Shown in pieces: positions 21,988 through 31,984 of a DNA stretch of 64,000 nt. The notes under the pieces are model-generated. The model saw nothing but the letters and a program-made list of their open reading frames with translations. It ran no database searches and had not been told where the DNA came from. Positions within the stretch are counted from its first letter, which is position 1; each line of letters begins with the position of its first letter. A program made the position numbers and the translations under genes. Origin of the DNA: Kofleriaceae bacterium (GTDB taxonomy: Bacteria; Myxococcota_A; Polyangia; Haliangiales; Haliangiaceae); NCBI GenBank assembly GCA_018058095.1, contig JAGPCO010000010.1, positions 36,892 to 100,891 on the forward strand, in the 5' to 3' direction.

Positions 21988-22480
21988 CAAGAGCAACAAC
22001 CAGTGGCCTCGGGCCTGGCCTCTGCCGTTCATCACCAGGCGCAGGCGTTTCAAATCCCGCTGGGGTCGCAAGAGCAACAACCAGTGGCCTCGGGCCTGGC
22101 CTCTGCCGTTCATCACCAGGCGCAGGCGTTTCAAATCCCGCTGGGGTCGCAAGAGCAACAACGAGTGGCCTCGGGCCTGGCCTCTGCCGTTCATCACCAG
22201 GCGCAGGCGTTTCAAATCCCGCTGGGGTCGCAAGCACCAACACCGCGCCGGGCCTCGGGCCCGGACGAGGCGTTTCAAATCCCGCTGGGGTCGCACGCAC
22301 CAACACCGCGCCGGGCCTCGGGCCCGGACGAGGCGTTTCAAATCCCGCTGGGGTCGCACGCACCAACACCGCGCGCCGGGCCTCGGGCCCGGACGCCGCC
22401 CGTTCATCGCCAGGCGCAGGCGTTTCAAATCCCGCTGGGGTCGCACGCACCAACACCGCGCCGGGCCTCGGGCCCGGACG
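21988..22480 (+). repeat. Tandem array of tRNA-Glu 3'-end fragments
   Basis: Six further copies of a 22-bp core identical to the tRNA-Glu T-loop-to-3'-end follow the real gene. The core starts at 21968 (native), then 22049, 22130, 22211, 22274, 22337 and 22424, giving periods of 81, 81, 81, 63, 63 and 87 bp. In the 81- and 87-bp units the core is preceded by CGCAGGCG, also present in the tRNA. Seven tRNA bases (ACGCGGG) are replaced by one T, so the T-stem 5' strand is lost. The spacers are near copies of each other; the 63-bp type contains the hairpin CCGGGCC-TCG-GGCCCGG. This 564-bp stretch to the next start codon holds no gene that I accept. Confidence 0.9.
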
Positions 22481-22540
22481 CCGGCACCCTGCCGCCGATC
22501 ACCGGGTGCGGGCCACGCCTTGCCCGGCCTGGCCCGAGGC

Positions 22541-22546
22541 TACAGT
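22541..22546 (+). promoter_or_regulatory. Putative -10 element TACAGT for a leaderless transcript
   Basis: TACAGT ends five bases before ATG 22552, with no Shine-Dalgarno. TTGCCC at 22520-22525 is a possible weak -35 at 15-bp spacing. Confidence 0.42.
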
Positions 22547-22551
22547 GGGGC

Positions 22552-23058
22552 ATGTACTTCGAAACCATCCAGCAGTTCGCGAAGCAGCTCGGGCAGGTCG
22601 GCGTGTGGTTCGAGGCCGCCGAGGCGCACGCCGCGAGCAAGAAGTTCGATCCATCGCTCTACCTCGGGTTCCGGCTCGCGCCCGATCAGTTTCCGCTGGC
22701 GCGGCAGGTCCAGATCACGTGCGACACCGCCAAGCTGGCCGCCTCGCGCCTGACCGGCAAGGACGCGCCGTCGCACCCCGACACCGAGTCCACGCTCGGC
22801 GAGCTGCGGGCGCGCCTGGGCAGCGTGACCGGCTACCTCGGCGGCCTCGGCCCATCCGACTTCGCCGGCGCGGCCACCCGCGTCGTGTCGCAGCCTCGCT
22901 GGGAGGGCAAGGTCATGTCGGGCGCCGACTACTTCCGCGAGCACGCCGTGCCCAACTTCTACTTCCACCTCAGCCACACCTACGCGCTGCTCCGGCACAG
23001 CGGGGTACCACTCGGCAAGCGCGACTACCTCGGGGCCCTGACGCTGACCACGCCATGA
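22552..23058 (+). CDS. DUF1993 family protein
   Basis: The 168-aa protein matches the DUF1993 pattern I recall: an N-terminal MYFETIQQFAKQLGQVGVWF, a central FRLAPDQFPLARQVQITCDT, and a C-terminal stretch with HAVPNFYFHLSHTYALLRH and GVPLGKRDYLG. Members are soluble helical proteins related to the DinB/metal-binding four-helix fold, with no tested activity. The start codon lies just after the tRNA-derived array, in the same frame as the array's open reading frame. However, the -10-like hexamer and the family start at MYF show that the gene begins at 22552. Its TGA stop interlocks with the next gene's stop in the palindrome TGATCA. Confidence 0.88.
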   Translation: MYFETIQQFAKQLGQVGVWFEAAEAHAASKKFDPSLYLGFRLAPDQFPLARQVQITCDTAKLAASRLTGKDAPSHPDTESTLGELRARLGSVTGYLGGLGPSDFAGAATRVVSQPRWEGKVMSGADYFREHAVPNFYFHLSHTYALLRHSGVPLGKRDYLGALTLTTP

Positions 23059-23292
23059 TCACCGGCGGCGCCGGCGCCGCCGGAGCCGCCGGAGCCGGGC
23101 AGGGGCCAGGCGGGTCTGCTGGTGGCGTCGCGCCAGGATGGCACCGACCCAGCCGAGGCCACGCCACAGCGGCACCGGCGCGAGCGCGCCGAGGACCCCT
23201 CCGAGCGGCCCGAACTCGACGAGGCCGAGCACGGCGCCGACGACCGCGACCACGAGCGACAGCAAGACGAACCCGAGCTCGAGCAGGGTCAT
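23059..23292 (-). CDS. Small two-helix membrane protein
   Basis: The 77-aa predicted protein has two hydrophobic helices (LELGFVLLSLVVAVVGAVLG and FGPLGGVLGALAPVPLW) followed by an Arg-rich cytoplasmic tail. No family is recognised. Support is modest: a Met start, plausible codon use and a tail-to-tail fit against the DUF1993 stop. The Arg run at the end comes from a CCG-rich repeat, so the last residues may drift. It could also be a chance frame. Confidence 0.45.
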   Translation of the reverse strand: MTLLELGFVLLSLVVAVVGAVLGLVEFGPLGGVLGALAPVPLWRGLGWVGAILARRHQQTRLAPARLRRLRRRRRRR

Positions 23293-23356
23293 GGTGTTGA
23301 GGGCAGCAGGACGCGTGCCACCCGCGCCGTCGCTGCCGCCGGGCGCGTGACCGCGG

Positions 23357-23362
23357 TAGCGT
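23357..23362 (+). promoter_or_regulatory. Putative -10 element TAGCGT for a leaderless transcript
   Basis: TAGCGT ends seven bases before ATG 23370. There is no ribosome-binding site in between and no clear -35. Confidence 0.35.
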
Positions 23363-23369
23363 CGGCGCC

Positions 23370-24401
23370 ATGTCCGCCCCGCTCGACCTGGCCGCGCTGG
23401 CCCGCCTCATCGTGAGCAACTGCGGTCAGGTCTATCCGCACCAGCACAGCCACCTGGCGGTCGACGACACGCCGCTACCGCCGCCGCCGGTGCGTCACCC
23501 GGTGTTCCACGGCTGCTACGACTGGCACTCGGCGGTGCACAGCCACTGGGCGCTGTGGCGCCTGCGCGCCTGGCCGGCCGCGGCGCCGATCGCCGCCGCC
23601 CACCTGGCCGCGGTGCGTGCCGACGCCCTGGCCGGCGAGCTGGGCTTCCTCGTCGCTCACCCGCGGTTCGAGCTGCCGTACGGCCTGGCCTGGTTGCTCG
23701 CGCTGGATCAGGAACGTCGCCGCGCGCCCGAGCTCGACCCCGTCGCCACGGCGTGGTCAGGTCTTGCGCCGCTGGCGAACCTGGCCCGTGATCGGCTGCT
23801 GGGCCACCTGGGCCGGCTGCCGGCGCCGATCCGCACTGGCGAACACGCGCAGTCGGCGCTGGCCATGACCCTGGTCCGGGCGTGGGCGATCGCGGTCGGC
23901 GACGCCGAGGCGGCGGCGTCGGTCGACGGTCGGGCGCTGGCCTGGTTCGCCGACCCGCGCCCACGCCCGCTCCACTTCGAGCCGAGCGGCTACGACTTCC
24001 TGTCACCGAGCCTGGCCGAGGCCGAGCTGCTGGCTCAGGTGCTACCGGCCGACGCCTTCGCGCGCTGGCTGGGCCAGGCCCTGCCGACGCTCGGCGCCCC
24101 CGGCGGGCCGGCCCTGGTCCCACCGGTCGCCGCCGACGTCACCGACGGCAAGCTGGTGCACTGGGACGGGCTGGCCCTGTCCCGGGCGTGGATGCTCGAC
24201 GCCATCGCCGCTGGGCTACCGGGCGACGATCCGCGGCGCCCGGCGCTGCGATCGATGGCCCGTCGGCACGGCCAGGCTGGCCTGGCCGCCCTCGACCAGG
24301 CGACCTACGCCGGCACCCACTGGCTCCCGACGTTTGCCATTCGCTGGCTCGGCCTCGCCGGCGACTGGCCGGCCGACGCCGTCGGGACTCGGTCGGCCTG
24401 A
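23370..24401 (+). CDS. DUF2891 family protein
   Basis: The 343-aa protein carries the DUF2891 landmarks: HPVFHGCYDWHSAVHSHWAL near residue 42, RFELPYGLAWLLAL near residue 100, HFEPSGYDFLSPSLAEAELL near residue 200, and a late GTHWLPTFAIRW. The histidine/tryptophan-rich motifs and alpha/alpha-barrel-like helices suggest a glycoside-hydrolase-like toroid, but no activity is established for the family. There is no signal peptide, so it is probably cytoplasmic. It appears to be a single gene with its own -10-like hexamer. Confidence 0.88.
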   Translation: MSAPLDLAALARLIVSNCGQVYPHQHSHLAVDDTPLPPPPVRHPVFHGCYDWHSAVHSHWALWRLRAWPAAAPIAAAHLAAVRADALAGELGFLVAHPRFELPYGLAWLLALDQERRRAPELDPVATAWSGLAPLANLARDRLLGHLGRLPAPIRTGEHAQSALAMTLVRAWAIAVGDAEAAASVDGRALAWFADPRPRPLHFEPSGYDFLSPSLAEAELLAQVLPADAFARWLGQALPTLGAPGGPALVPPVAADVTDGKLVHWDGLALSRAWMLDAIAAGLPGDDPRRPALRSMARRHGQAGLAALDQATYAGTHWLPTFAIRWLGLAGDWPADAVGTRSA

Positions 24402-24424
24402 ACGCTGACCTGCTCCGGGGCGAG

Positions 24425-24473
24425 CCTCGCCACGTGGGCGCACGCTCGCCTGCGCTCACTCGCCGTGGCGAGG
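24425..24473. terminator. Long-loop inverted repeat between convergent genes
   Basis: CCTCGCCACG (24425-24434) is exactly complementary to CGTGGCGAGG (24464-24473), with a 29-base loop that can itself fold. It lies between the DUF2891 gene and rpsT, which converge, and may end transcription from both sides. There is no T tract, so the termination role is tentative. Confidence 0.4.
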
Positions 24474-24493
24474 GCGCGTCCGGCCGTCGCCGA

Positions 24494-24748
24494 TCAGGCG
24501 CGGCCGCGGACCGACAGGCGCGACACGTAGCGCGAGCCGGTCTGCTTCTTGATCAGGCCCTTGCTGACGGCCTTGTTGATCGCCGAGATGGCAGACTTGA
24601 CCTGCACCTCGGCTTCCTTCGACTTACCGTCGACGGCGGCGCGGGCGGTCTTCACCGCCGTGCGCAGCGCGCTCATGGCCGCGCGGTTGCGCGCGCGGCG
24701 GACGATCATCTTGCGGTTTTGCTTCTGTGCTGAGGCGATGTTGGCCAC
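24494..24748 (-). CDS. rpsT: 30S ribosomal protein S20
   Basis: Binds 16S rRNA early in assembly of the small subunit. The 84-aa, Lys/Arg/Ala-rich protein begins ANIASAQKQNRK after the start. It contains RRARNRAAMSALRTAVKTAR and ends with NKAVSKGLIKKQTGSRYVSR, all typical of S20. The start is GTG 24748, preceded by CGGAGGA eight bases upstream. A TTGACA-type promoter lies just upstream. It is a single-gene unit, as in many bacteria. Confidence 0.96.
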   Translation of the reverse strand: MANIASAQKQNRKMIVRRARNRAAMSALRTAVKTARAAVDGKSKEAEVQVKSAISAINKAVSKGLIKKQTGSRYVSRLSVRGRA

Positions 24749-24770
24749 GAACGGTCCTCCGAGAGCCGGG

Positions 24771-24800
24771 CATGTAGCCCCAGGAGCGGCGCGCTGTCAA
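24771..24800 (-). promoter_or_regulatory. rpsT promoter
   Basis: On the minus strand, TTGACA (24800-24795) is followed after 18 bp by TACATG (24776-24771), about 22 bp before the GTG start and upstream of the Shine-Dalgarno. It is the only perfect -35 hexamer that I found paired with a plausible -10. Confidence 0.6.
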
Positions 24801-24920
24801 GGCGAACGACCGGCCCTGGCGACCTGGGCAGCAACTGACGCATTTTTGGGCAGCGAAGGGCAGGTGGTCGGAATCGCAACGGCTCCCGGTCGGGCCCGCC
24901 CCCGGCGGTCCGCAGGTTGT

Positions 24921-25835
24921 TCACACCAGGGGGCGGCTGGGCGGCGTTTGACCTGGGTCGACGGCGGCGAGCCGGCGCTTGGCCTCGTTCCACAGCGTGT
25001 CCATCTCCTCGAGCGTCGACTGGCTCGGCGTCTTGCCGCGCTCCCGCAGCAGGTCCTCGACCAGCTCGAAGCGCTGGCCGAAGCGGGCGCAGGCGTCGCC
25101 CATCGCCTGCTCGGCGTCGACCTTGAGCTTGCGGGCGACGTTCACCACCGCGAACAGCAGGTCGCCGATCTCGCGGTGCGCGGCGGCGACGTCCCCGGCC
25201 TGGGCCGCCTCCTCGACCTCGGCCACCTCCTCGCGCACCTTGGCCAGCGAGCCGCTCCAGCCCGGCCAGTCGAACCCGACCTTGCCGACCCGGTTGCCGA
25301 TCTTCTGGGCCCGGACCAAACCGGGCGCGCCGTGCAGCACGCCGGCCAAGGTCCGCACCGGCGCCGCCGGGTCGGCCGCCGCGGCCTTCTTCTCCTGTGC
25401 CTTGATCTCCTCCCACTGCGCCAGCACCTGGGCCGAGGTCTCGACGCCGGCGGCCAGGTCGGCCCCGGGCGGGGCGAACACGTGCGGGTGGCGCCGGACC
25501 AGCTTGTCGACGATGCCGGCGATGACGTCGTCGACGTCGAACTCGGCCTGGGCCTGGCGCAGCGCGCTGTGGAAGACGACCTGCATCAGCAGGTCGCCCA
25601 GCTCCTCGCGGTGGCCGGGCACGTCGCCGCGCTCGAGCGCGTCGAGGACCTCGTAGGTCTCCTCGACCAGGAACGGGCGCAGCGTGGTGAGCGTCTGCTC
25701 GCGGTCCCACGGGCAGCCGTCGGGCGCGAGCAGGCGGGCCATGACCTCGCACAGCTCGGGCAGGCGGTGGCCCAGCGCGGGCGCGAGGGACGTGGGGTCG
25801 GGCGGGCGGGGGCCAGGCGGGGCGGGGGGAGCCAT
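24921..25835 (-). CDS. mazG: Nucleoside triphosphate pyrophosphohydrolase MazG
   Basis: Hydrolyses abnormal or signalling NTPs to NMP and pyrophosphate. Tandem MazG domains are visible. The first has CPWDREQTLTTLRPFLVEE and the metal-binding ELGDLLMQVVFH; the second has VREEVAEVEEA and EIGDLLFAVVNVARKL. Conserved Glu/Asp residues of both are present. Length is 304 aa, slightly longer than the roughly 265 of E. coli MazG owing to a Pro-rich N-terminus and an Ala-rich spacer. It diverges from phoH across a 104-bp gap. Confidence 0.93.
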   Translation of the reverse strand: MAPPAPPGPRPPDPTSLAPALGHRLPELCEVMARLLAPDGCPWDREQTLTTLRPFLVEETYEVLDALERGDVPGHREELGDLLMQVVFHSALRQAQAEFDVDDVIAGIVDKLVRRHPHVFAPPGADLAAGVETSAQVLAQWEEIKAQEKKAAAADPAAPVRTLAGVLHGAPGLVRAQKIGNRVGKVGFDWPGWSGSLAKVREEVAEVEEAAQAGDVAAAHREIGDLLFAVVNVARKLKVDAEQAMGDACARFGQRFELVEDLLRERGKTPSQSTLEEMDTLWNEAKRRLAAVDPGQTPPSRPLV

Positions 25836-25939
25836 GGCGGGGGTGATATCACCGCCTCCAGCTGGTGATCGCCGGGCCGCCCCGGTACAACCACCCGTCG
25901 CCCGGGCCGTGGGATCGCCCGTGCCACCCTGGATCCGCC

Positions 25940-26980
25940 GTGACCACCAAGACCGTTCGTAAAGAGAAGCTCATCTTCGAGGACCCCGAGGCGCTGCAGG
26001 CGCTGGTCGGCGGCAACAACGCGCGGCTCAAGCTCATCGAGCGGACCGCCGGCGTGGCCCTGCACCTGCGCGGCAACGAGCTGACCATCGAGGCCGAGGG
26101 GGAGCTGGTCAGCAAGACCAAGACCGCGCTCGAGCAGCTGTACCGCCTGGCCCTGCGTGGGCAGGCGCTCGGCTCCGACGACGTGGTGCGCGCGCTCAAG
26201 GCGCTCGAGGACAGCGCCGGCACCCCGCTCGGGCAGATCTTCGGCGACACCATCCTCACCCTGCGCTCGGGCCGGGCCATCTCACCCAAGGGCCTGGCCC
26301 AGAAGGCCTACGTCGACCTCATCCGCGGCAACGACATCGCCTTCGGGATCGGCCCGGCCGGCACCGGCAAGACCTACCTGGCGATGGCGATGGCGGTGCG
26401 GGCGCTGACCGACAAGGCGGTGCGCCGCATCGTCCTGACCCGGCCGGCGGTCGAGGCCGGCGAGCGGCTCGGCTTCCTGCCTGGCACGCTCGAGGAGAAG
26501 GTCGACCCGTACCTGCGCCCCCTGGTCGACGCCCTGCACGACATGCTCGACGTCGAGAAGGTGCAGCGCCTCATCGCCGACGGCATCATCGAGATCGCGC
26601 CGCTGGCGTTCATGCGCGGGCGCACGCTCAACGACGCCTTCATCGTCCTCGACGAGGCGCAGAACACCACCCCCGAGCAGATGAAGATGTTCCTGACCCG
26701 CCTCGGCTTCGGCGGCAAGGCGGTCATCACCGGCGACCCCAGCCAGACCGACCTGCCACGCGGCCAGCGCTCGGGCCTGCGCGACGCGCTCGAGCTGCTG
26801 GCCGACATCCGCGGCATCGGCATGGCCCGCTTCACCGACGTCGACGTGGTCCGCCACCCGCTGGTGGCGGCGATCATCCGCGCCTACGACTCGCGTGATC
26901 GCGCGCGCAGCGAGGCGCGTGAGGGCGGCGCCGCCGGGGCGCCGGCCCCGGCCCCGGCCGAGCCGCCGCTGACGCCGTAG
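25940..26980 (+). CDS. phoH: PhoH-like ATPase
   Basis: A 346-aa P-loop ATPase related to E. coli YbeZ, thought to act with YbeY in ribosome/rRNA maturation. The N-terminal KH-like region ([20 protein letters not shown]) is followed by Walker A GPAGTGKT (about residue 138). Next come the segment [20 protein letters not shown], Walker [13 protein letters not shown], and [14 protein letters not shown] 25940 was chosen because homology begins directly after it; the 25 upstream in-frame residues are Pro/His-rich and lie in the divergent promoter gap. ybeY follows after one intervening HD-GYP gene. Confidence 0.94.
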   Translation: MTTKTVRKEKLIFEDPEALQALVGGNNARLKLIERTAGVALHLRGNELTIEAEGELVSKTKTALEQLYRLALRGQALGSDDVVRALKALEDSAGTPLGQIFGDTILTLRSGRAISPKGLAQKAYVDLIRGNDIAFGIGPAGTGKTYLAMAMAVRALTDKAVRRIVLTRPAVEAGERLGFLPGTLEEKVDPYLRPLVDALHDMLDVEKVQRLIADGIIEIAPLAFMRGRTLNDAFIVLDEAQNTTPEQMKMFLTRLGFGGKAVITGDPSQTDLPRGQRSGLRDALELLADIRGIGMARFTDVDVVRHPLVAAIIRAYDSRDRARSEAREGGAAGAPAPAPAEPPLTP

Positions 26981-27051
26981 CGGCCCGCCCCCAGGCGCTT
27001 GCGCCGCCGGAAAAATACCGGGCGGCGCGGGCCGGCCCCGGCGCGGGCTGG

Positions 27052-27057
27052 TAGACT
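27052..27057 (+). promoter_or_regulatory. Putative -10 element TAGACT for a leaderless transcript
   Basis: TAGACT ends six bases before GTG 27064, with no Shine-Dalgarno. It has the same geometry as the hexamers before tilS and the 6050 gene. Confidence 0.43.
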
Positions 27058-27063
27058 GCGTCG

Positions 27064-29085
<2,022 letters not shown>

Positions 29086-29088
<3 letters not shown>

Positions 29089-29316
29089 CAGGCTGCTGAA
29101 GAAGCAGCCTGCTAGTCATTCTCGATCTCGCAGCCTGCTGAAAACACGGAGCCCGTCCCGTCGGCAGGAGCCGCCGGCACGGGTTTTTCAGCCGCCTGCT
29201 AGCAGGCTGCTGAAGAAGCAGCCTGCTAGTCATTCTCGATCTCGCAGCCTGCTGAAAACACGGAGCCCGTCCCGTCGGCAGGAGCCGCCGGCACGGGTTT
29301 TTCAGCCGCCTGCTAG
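29086..29316. repeat. Two exact tandem copies of a 114-bp palindromic element
   Basis: Copy 1 is 29086-29199 and copy 2 is 29200-29313, identical base for base by eye, followed by a residual TAG. Each starts with a perfect 12-bp hairpin (TAGCAGGCTGCT, loop GAAGA, AGCAGCCTGCTA). Each holds the terminator-like core CCCGTCCCGTCGGC-AGGA-GCCGCCGGCACGGG followed by TTTTT, and ends TTCAGCCGCCTGC. The first TAG is the stop codon of the HD-GYP gene. A diverged single copy lies at 20210-20306. The array may act as a terminator between that gene and ybeY. Confidence 0.92.
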
Positions 29317-29350
29317 GGGGCCGGCCACGGGGCACTCACCACAAGTAGCC

Positions 29351-29824
29351 GTGACCGTCGACCTGGTCGTGCGCGCCAGCGTGGCGCCCCGGCTGGCGGC
29401 CCCGGCCCGCGTCGCCCTGCGTCGGTTCCTGCGGCGCATGGTCACCGCCGCCGCCCGACACGACGGCCTGGCCTCGGTCGAGGTCGGCGTGACGCTGACC
29501 GACGACGCCGAGATCCACGCGCTCAACCGCGGCTATCGCGGCAAGGACAAGCCGACCGACGTGCTGGCCTTCGCCCAGCGCGAAGGGCCGGGTGGGCAGC
29601 TGCATCGTGGCGCGCTCGGCGACATCGTCATCTCCGTGCCGACCGCGCGGGCCCAGGCCGGTCGACGCGGGCTGGGCGCCGAGCTGCGGTTCCTGGCCGC
29701 CCACGGCCTGTGTCACCTCCTGGGCTACGACCATCGTGACGACGCCGAGGAGACCGAGATGAACACCCGCATGGCCGGCCTCCTGGCCGAGGCCGGCCGG
29801 CGCGGCCCGGTCCGGGCGGCGTGA
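29351..29824 (+). CDS. ybeY: Endoribonuclease YbeY
   Basis: A zinc-dependent single-strand endoribonuclease needed for 16S rRNA 3'-end maturation and ribosome quality control. The metal-binding motif HGLCHLLGYDH (three histidines) lies near residue 120. Upstream are VEVGVTLTDDAEIHALNRGY and DKPTDVLAFA, typical of the family. Length is 157 aa, as usual. GTG 29351 was chosen because homology begins there; the longer in-frame start lies inside the duplicated repeat. The pairing with phoH supports a shared role in rRNA processing, despite the interposed gene. Confidence 0.94.
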   Translation: MTVDLVVRASVAPRLAAPARVALRRFLRRMVTAAARHDGLASVEVGVTLTDDAEIHALNRGYRGKDKPTDVLAFAQREGPGGQLHRGALGDIVISVPTARAQAGRRGLGAELRFLAAHGLCHLLGYDHRDDAEETEMNTRMAGLLAEAGRRGPVRAA

Positions 29825-29861
29825 CGGCGCGGCGCGGCCCGGCGACCGACGGCGGCGATGG

Positions 29862-29867
29862 TACGCT
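29862..29867 (+). promoter_or_regulatory. Putative -10 element TACGCT for a leaderless transcript
   Basis: TACGCT ends seven bases before ATG 29875. There is no Shine-Dalgarno and no -35 match. Confidence 0.4.
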
Positions 29868-29874
29868 CCGGCCC

Positions 29875-30576
29875 ATGAGGAGCCCGACCCGATCGGCGGC
29901 GCGCTCGCCCGCGTGGACCTGGCGCCGCGGGTGGGGGCTTGGCCTCGTCGTGTGGGCGATCGCCTGCGGTGGCGGCCGGGATCCGAGCGACCTGCCGCCA
30001 GCCGGGCGGATCGGTAGCGGCGGCGGCAGCGCCGGGGGCACGGCGCCACGCCCGAACGAGCTGTCGCCGGCCGACGAGCAGGCGCGCTTCGACCGCGATC
30101 GGCGCCCCGACGTCATCGTCGCGGCGGCCCAGCTCGGCCCGGGCTCGGTGGTCGCCGACGTCGGCGCCGGGACCGGCCTCCTCACCGTGCACCTGGCCCG
30201 CGCGGTGCGCCCGGGTGGGCGGGTCGTCGCCACCGACATCGACGCCGCCGTGCTCGACCTGATGGCACCGCGGCTCGACGCGGCCGGGGTGGCCGACGTG
30301 GTCGAACGCCGCGTGGTATCGGCCGACGATCCAGGGCTCGAGCCGGCGACCTTCGACGTCATCCTGCTGGCCGAGGTCGACCACTACTTCTCCGACCGCA
30401 CCACCTGGCTGCGCACAGCGACAGCAGCGCTTCGACCAGGGGGGCGCTTCATCCTGACCAACCGGATCCACCACCGCGCCGCGGCGCTGGCAGCCCTGGC
30501 CGCGGTCGGCCTGAGCGTTCGCTCCGAGGCCACCCCGGTGCCCAGTCACTTCGTCGTCGTCGCCACGCGTCGGTAG
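29875..30576 (+). CDS. Membrane-anchored SAM-dependent methyltransferase
   Basis: The 233-aa protein has an N-terminal Arg-rich segment and a hydrophobic stretch (GLGLVVWAIACGGG) that reads like a lipoprotein or membrane-anchor signal. It then has a class I methyltransferase fold: motif I VVADVGAGTGLLTVHLA (about residue 88), acidic loop ATDID, and a post-I segment FDVILLAEVDHYF. Substrate-specifying regions do not identify the target. An exported methyltransferase is odd because SAM is cytoplasmic. Either the signal is really an anchor facing inward, or the start is further downstream; no better start is seen. The lipobox (AIAC) is not canonical. Confidence 0.75.
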   Translation: MRSPTRSAARSPAWTWRRGWGLGLVVWAIACGGGRDPSDLPPAGRIGSGGGSAGGTAPRPNELSPADEQARFDRDRRPDVIVAAAQLGPGSVVADVGAGTGLLTVHLARAVRPGGRVVATDIDAAVLDLMAPRLDAAGVADVVERRVVSADDPGLEPATFDVILLAEVDHYFSDRTTWLRTATAALRPGGRFILTNRIHHRAAALAALAAVGLSVRSEATPVPSHFVVVATRR

Positions 30577-30850
30577 CGCGACTGTGCAAGCCTTGCGCAA
30601 AATACACGTGTAATCTTAACGGCTTGTGGTGGGTTCGAGAGTCCCCAGCTGGGGAGTGCAGGCCGGGGAGAAGGCCCCAGGGCGCCGTCGCTGATGGGCA
30701 GCGAGCCAGTTGATTCAATGGCTTACGATGGGCGATCGGCAGCCGAGGGGCTCGGCACGGTGCTTGCTGACCTGCCTGGGCATGGTGGACGTACCTCGAC
30801 CCCGGCCCAGTCGCAGGGCTCTGCTCGACGTGCTGATTCGCAAGCTGGGC
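30577..30850 (+). other. Intergenic region upstream of a cytochrome lipoprotein operon
   Basis: This 274-bp gap begins with the dyad GTGCAAGCCTTGCGC. It then has an AT-richer patch (AAAATACACGTGTAATCTTAA) and a perfect 14-bp palindrome TCCCCAGCTGGGGA at 30642-30655. An in-frame extension of the next gene reaches back to 30710 but lacks a signal peptide. No other gene is seen. This is probably the promoter and leader of the 30851-35242 operon. Confidence 0.45.
30584..30598. promoter_or_regulatory. Candidate operator dyad GTGCAAGCCTTGCGC
   Basis: An imperfect dyad (GTGCAA, 3 bp, TTGCGC). It differs at one base from the site at 63131-63145 and at two from a site at 37764-37778, all upstream of cytochrome gene sets. 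It is a candidate regulator-binding site; the protein that binds is unknown. Confidence 0.4.
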
Positions 30851-31984
30851 ATGGTCCGCCTGACCGCCGTCGGGGTCGCCCTGGCGCTGGTCGCCGGTGC
30901 TGGTTGCACCGGCATCGTCCCCTACGACGACGAGGGTGAGTCAGCCGAGGCCCGCGCCGCCCGCGAGTACTTCGAGACCCAGGTGGTGCCCAAGCTGGCC
31001 AATTGCACCGGCTGCCACGTCGCCCAGGCCGGCATCGACTTCCTGCGCGGCGCCACCCCGACCGAGATCCACGCCACCGTGATGGCGTTCGCCCCGGCCG
31101 TGGTCAACCTGGAAGCGCCGGCCTCGAGCCGCCTGCTCACCAAGGGCGCGCACTCTGGCCCGGCCCTGCAGTCGAGCGAGGCCGCGCCGATGCTGCAGTG
31201 GCTCCAGCTCGAGCGCGAGGCGGTCGAGATCGGCGGCGCTCAGGTCCTGCGCGAGACCCAGCCGATGATGCCGCTGTCGGACGGCGTCACCATCAACGAG
31301 ATCGACCTCACGCCGATCGGCGCGGCCGGGAGCAAGGTCACCTTCTTGGCCGAGCGGCTGGCGTCCGGCCTCTACCTGTCGGACCTCAAGCTGGTCGGCG
31401 GGACCGCCGGCCTGTACATCGAGCACCCGCTGTTCGTGTCGTGGACCTCGCCGACCACGAAGGAGCCCGACACCATCGACCGCTTCTTCGCCGAGAAGAA
31501 GGACCTCATGGCCGGCCAGACCGACTTCATCGAGGGCGGCACGGCGGCCTTCGTGACCTTCGCCCCGACCAACCCGATCAGCATCTCGTTCAAGGTCATC
31601 GAGGCGTTCCGCGGCGGCGGCGGTGGTGGTGGCGGCGGCGGCGGGCTTGGCGGCGGCTGCCGCGTCCTGGCCGACTTCCTGACCTCGGCGGTGGCGCCGC
31701 TCCAGGCCAGCTGCACCAGCTGCCACGCCGGGGCGGTGGCTGGTGCCCAGAACGCGGTCGACATGAGCAAGGTCGGCAGCGCCGATCCAGCCGAGCAGCA
31801 GCAGGCCTGCAACCAGATCCTGACCCGGGTCAACAAGAACGACCCCACCAACAGCGGTATCTTCATCGCCCCGGACCCCGCGCAGGCGACCGGGCACGAC
31901 TTCAAGTTCGGGAGCGCCGCCGACAACACGGCGTTCCGCAACGCGCTGCTGGTCTGGATCGAGAAGGAGAGGACCGCCCCATGA
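30851..31984 (+). CDS. Two-haem lipoprotein with polyglycine linker
   Basis: The 377-aa protein starts with a lipoprotein signal ending VAGAGC (cysteine near residue 17). Each end holds a cytochrome-c-like unit, with NCTGCHVAQ near residue 55 and SCTSCHAGAV near residue 290. Between them are a beta-rich region and a run of 11 glycines, extended to GGLGGG, that probably acts as a flexible tether. ATG 30851 is chosen because it begins the signal; earlier in-frame Met codons (from 30710) would bury it. It opens a run of four genes: the stop overlaps the next ATG by four bases. Electron carriage outside the cytoplasm is inferred from the haem sites. Confidence 0.75.
   Translation: MVRLTAVGVALALVAGAGCTGIVPYDDEGESAEARAAREYFETQVVPKLANCTGCHVAQAGIDFLRGATPTEIHATVMAFAPAVVNLEAPASSRLLTKGAHSGPALQSSEAAPMLQWLQLEREAVEIGGAQVLRETQPMMPLSDGVTINEIDLTPIGAAGSKVTFLAERLASGLYLSDLKLVGGTAGLYIEHPLFVSWTSPTTKEPDTIDRFFAEKKDLMAGQTDFIEGGTAAFVTFAPTNPISISFKVIEAFRGGGGGGGGGGGLGGGCRVLADFLTSAVAPLQASCTSCHAGAVAGAQNAVDMSKVGSADPAEQQQACNQILTRVNKNDPTNSGIFIAPDPAQATGHDFKFGSAADNTAFRNALLVWIEKERTAP

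Noticed and set aside
21968..22480. CRISPR array suggested by repeats reading GTTTCAAATCCCGC
   Set aside because: The repeat is the tRNA-Glu 3' end, the spacers are near-identical to each other instead of unique, the spacing changes in steps, and no cas gene lies nearby.
22003..22551. A repeat protein, or a long N-terminal extension of the DUF1993 protein, reading through the array
   Set aside because: The frames stay open only because all repeat periods are multiples of three; several frames on both strands are open at once, and homology of the DUF1993 protein begins at its own ATG.
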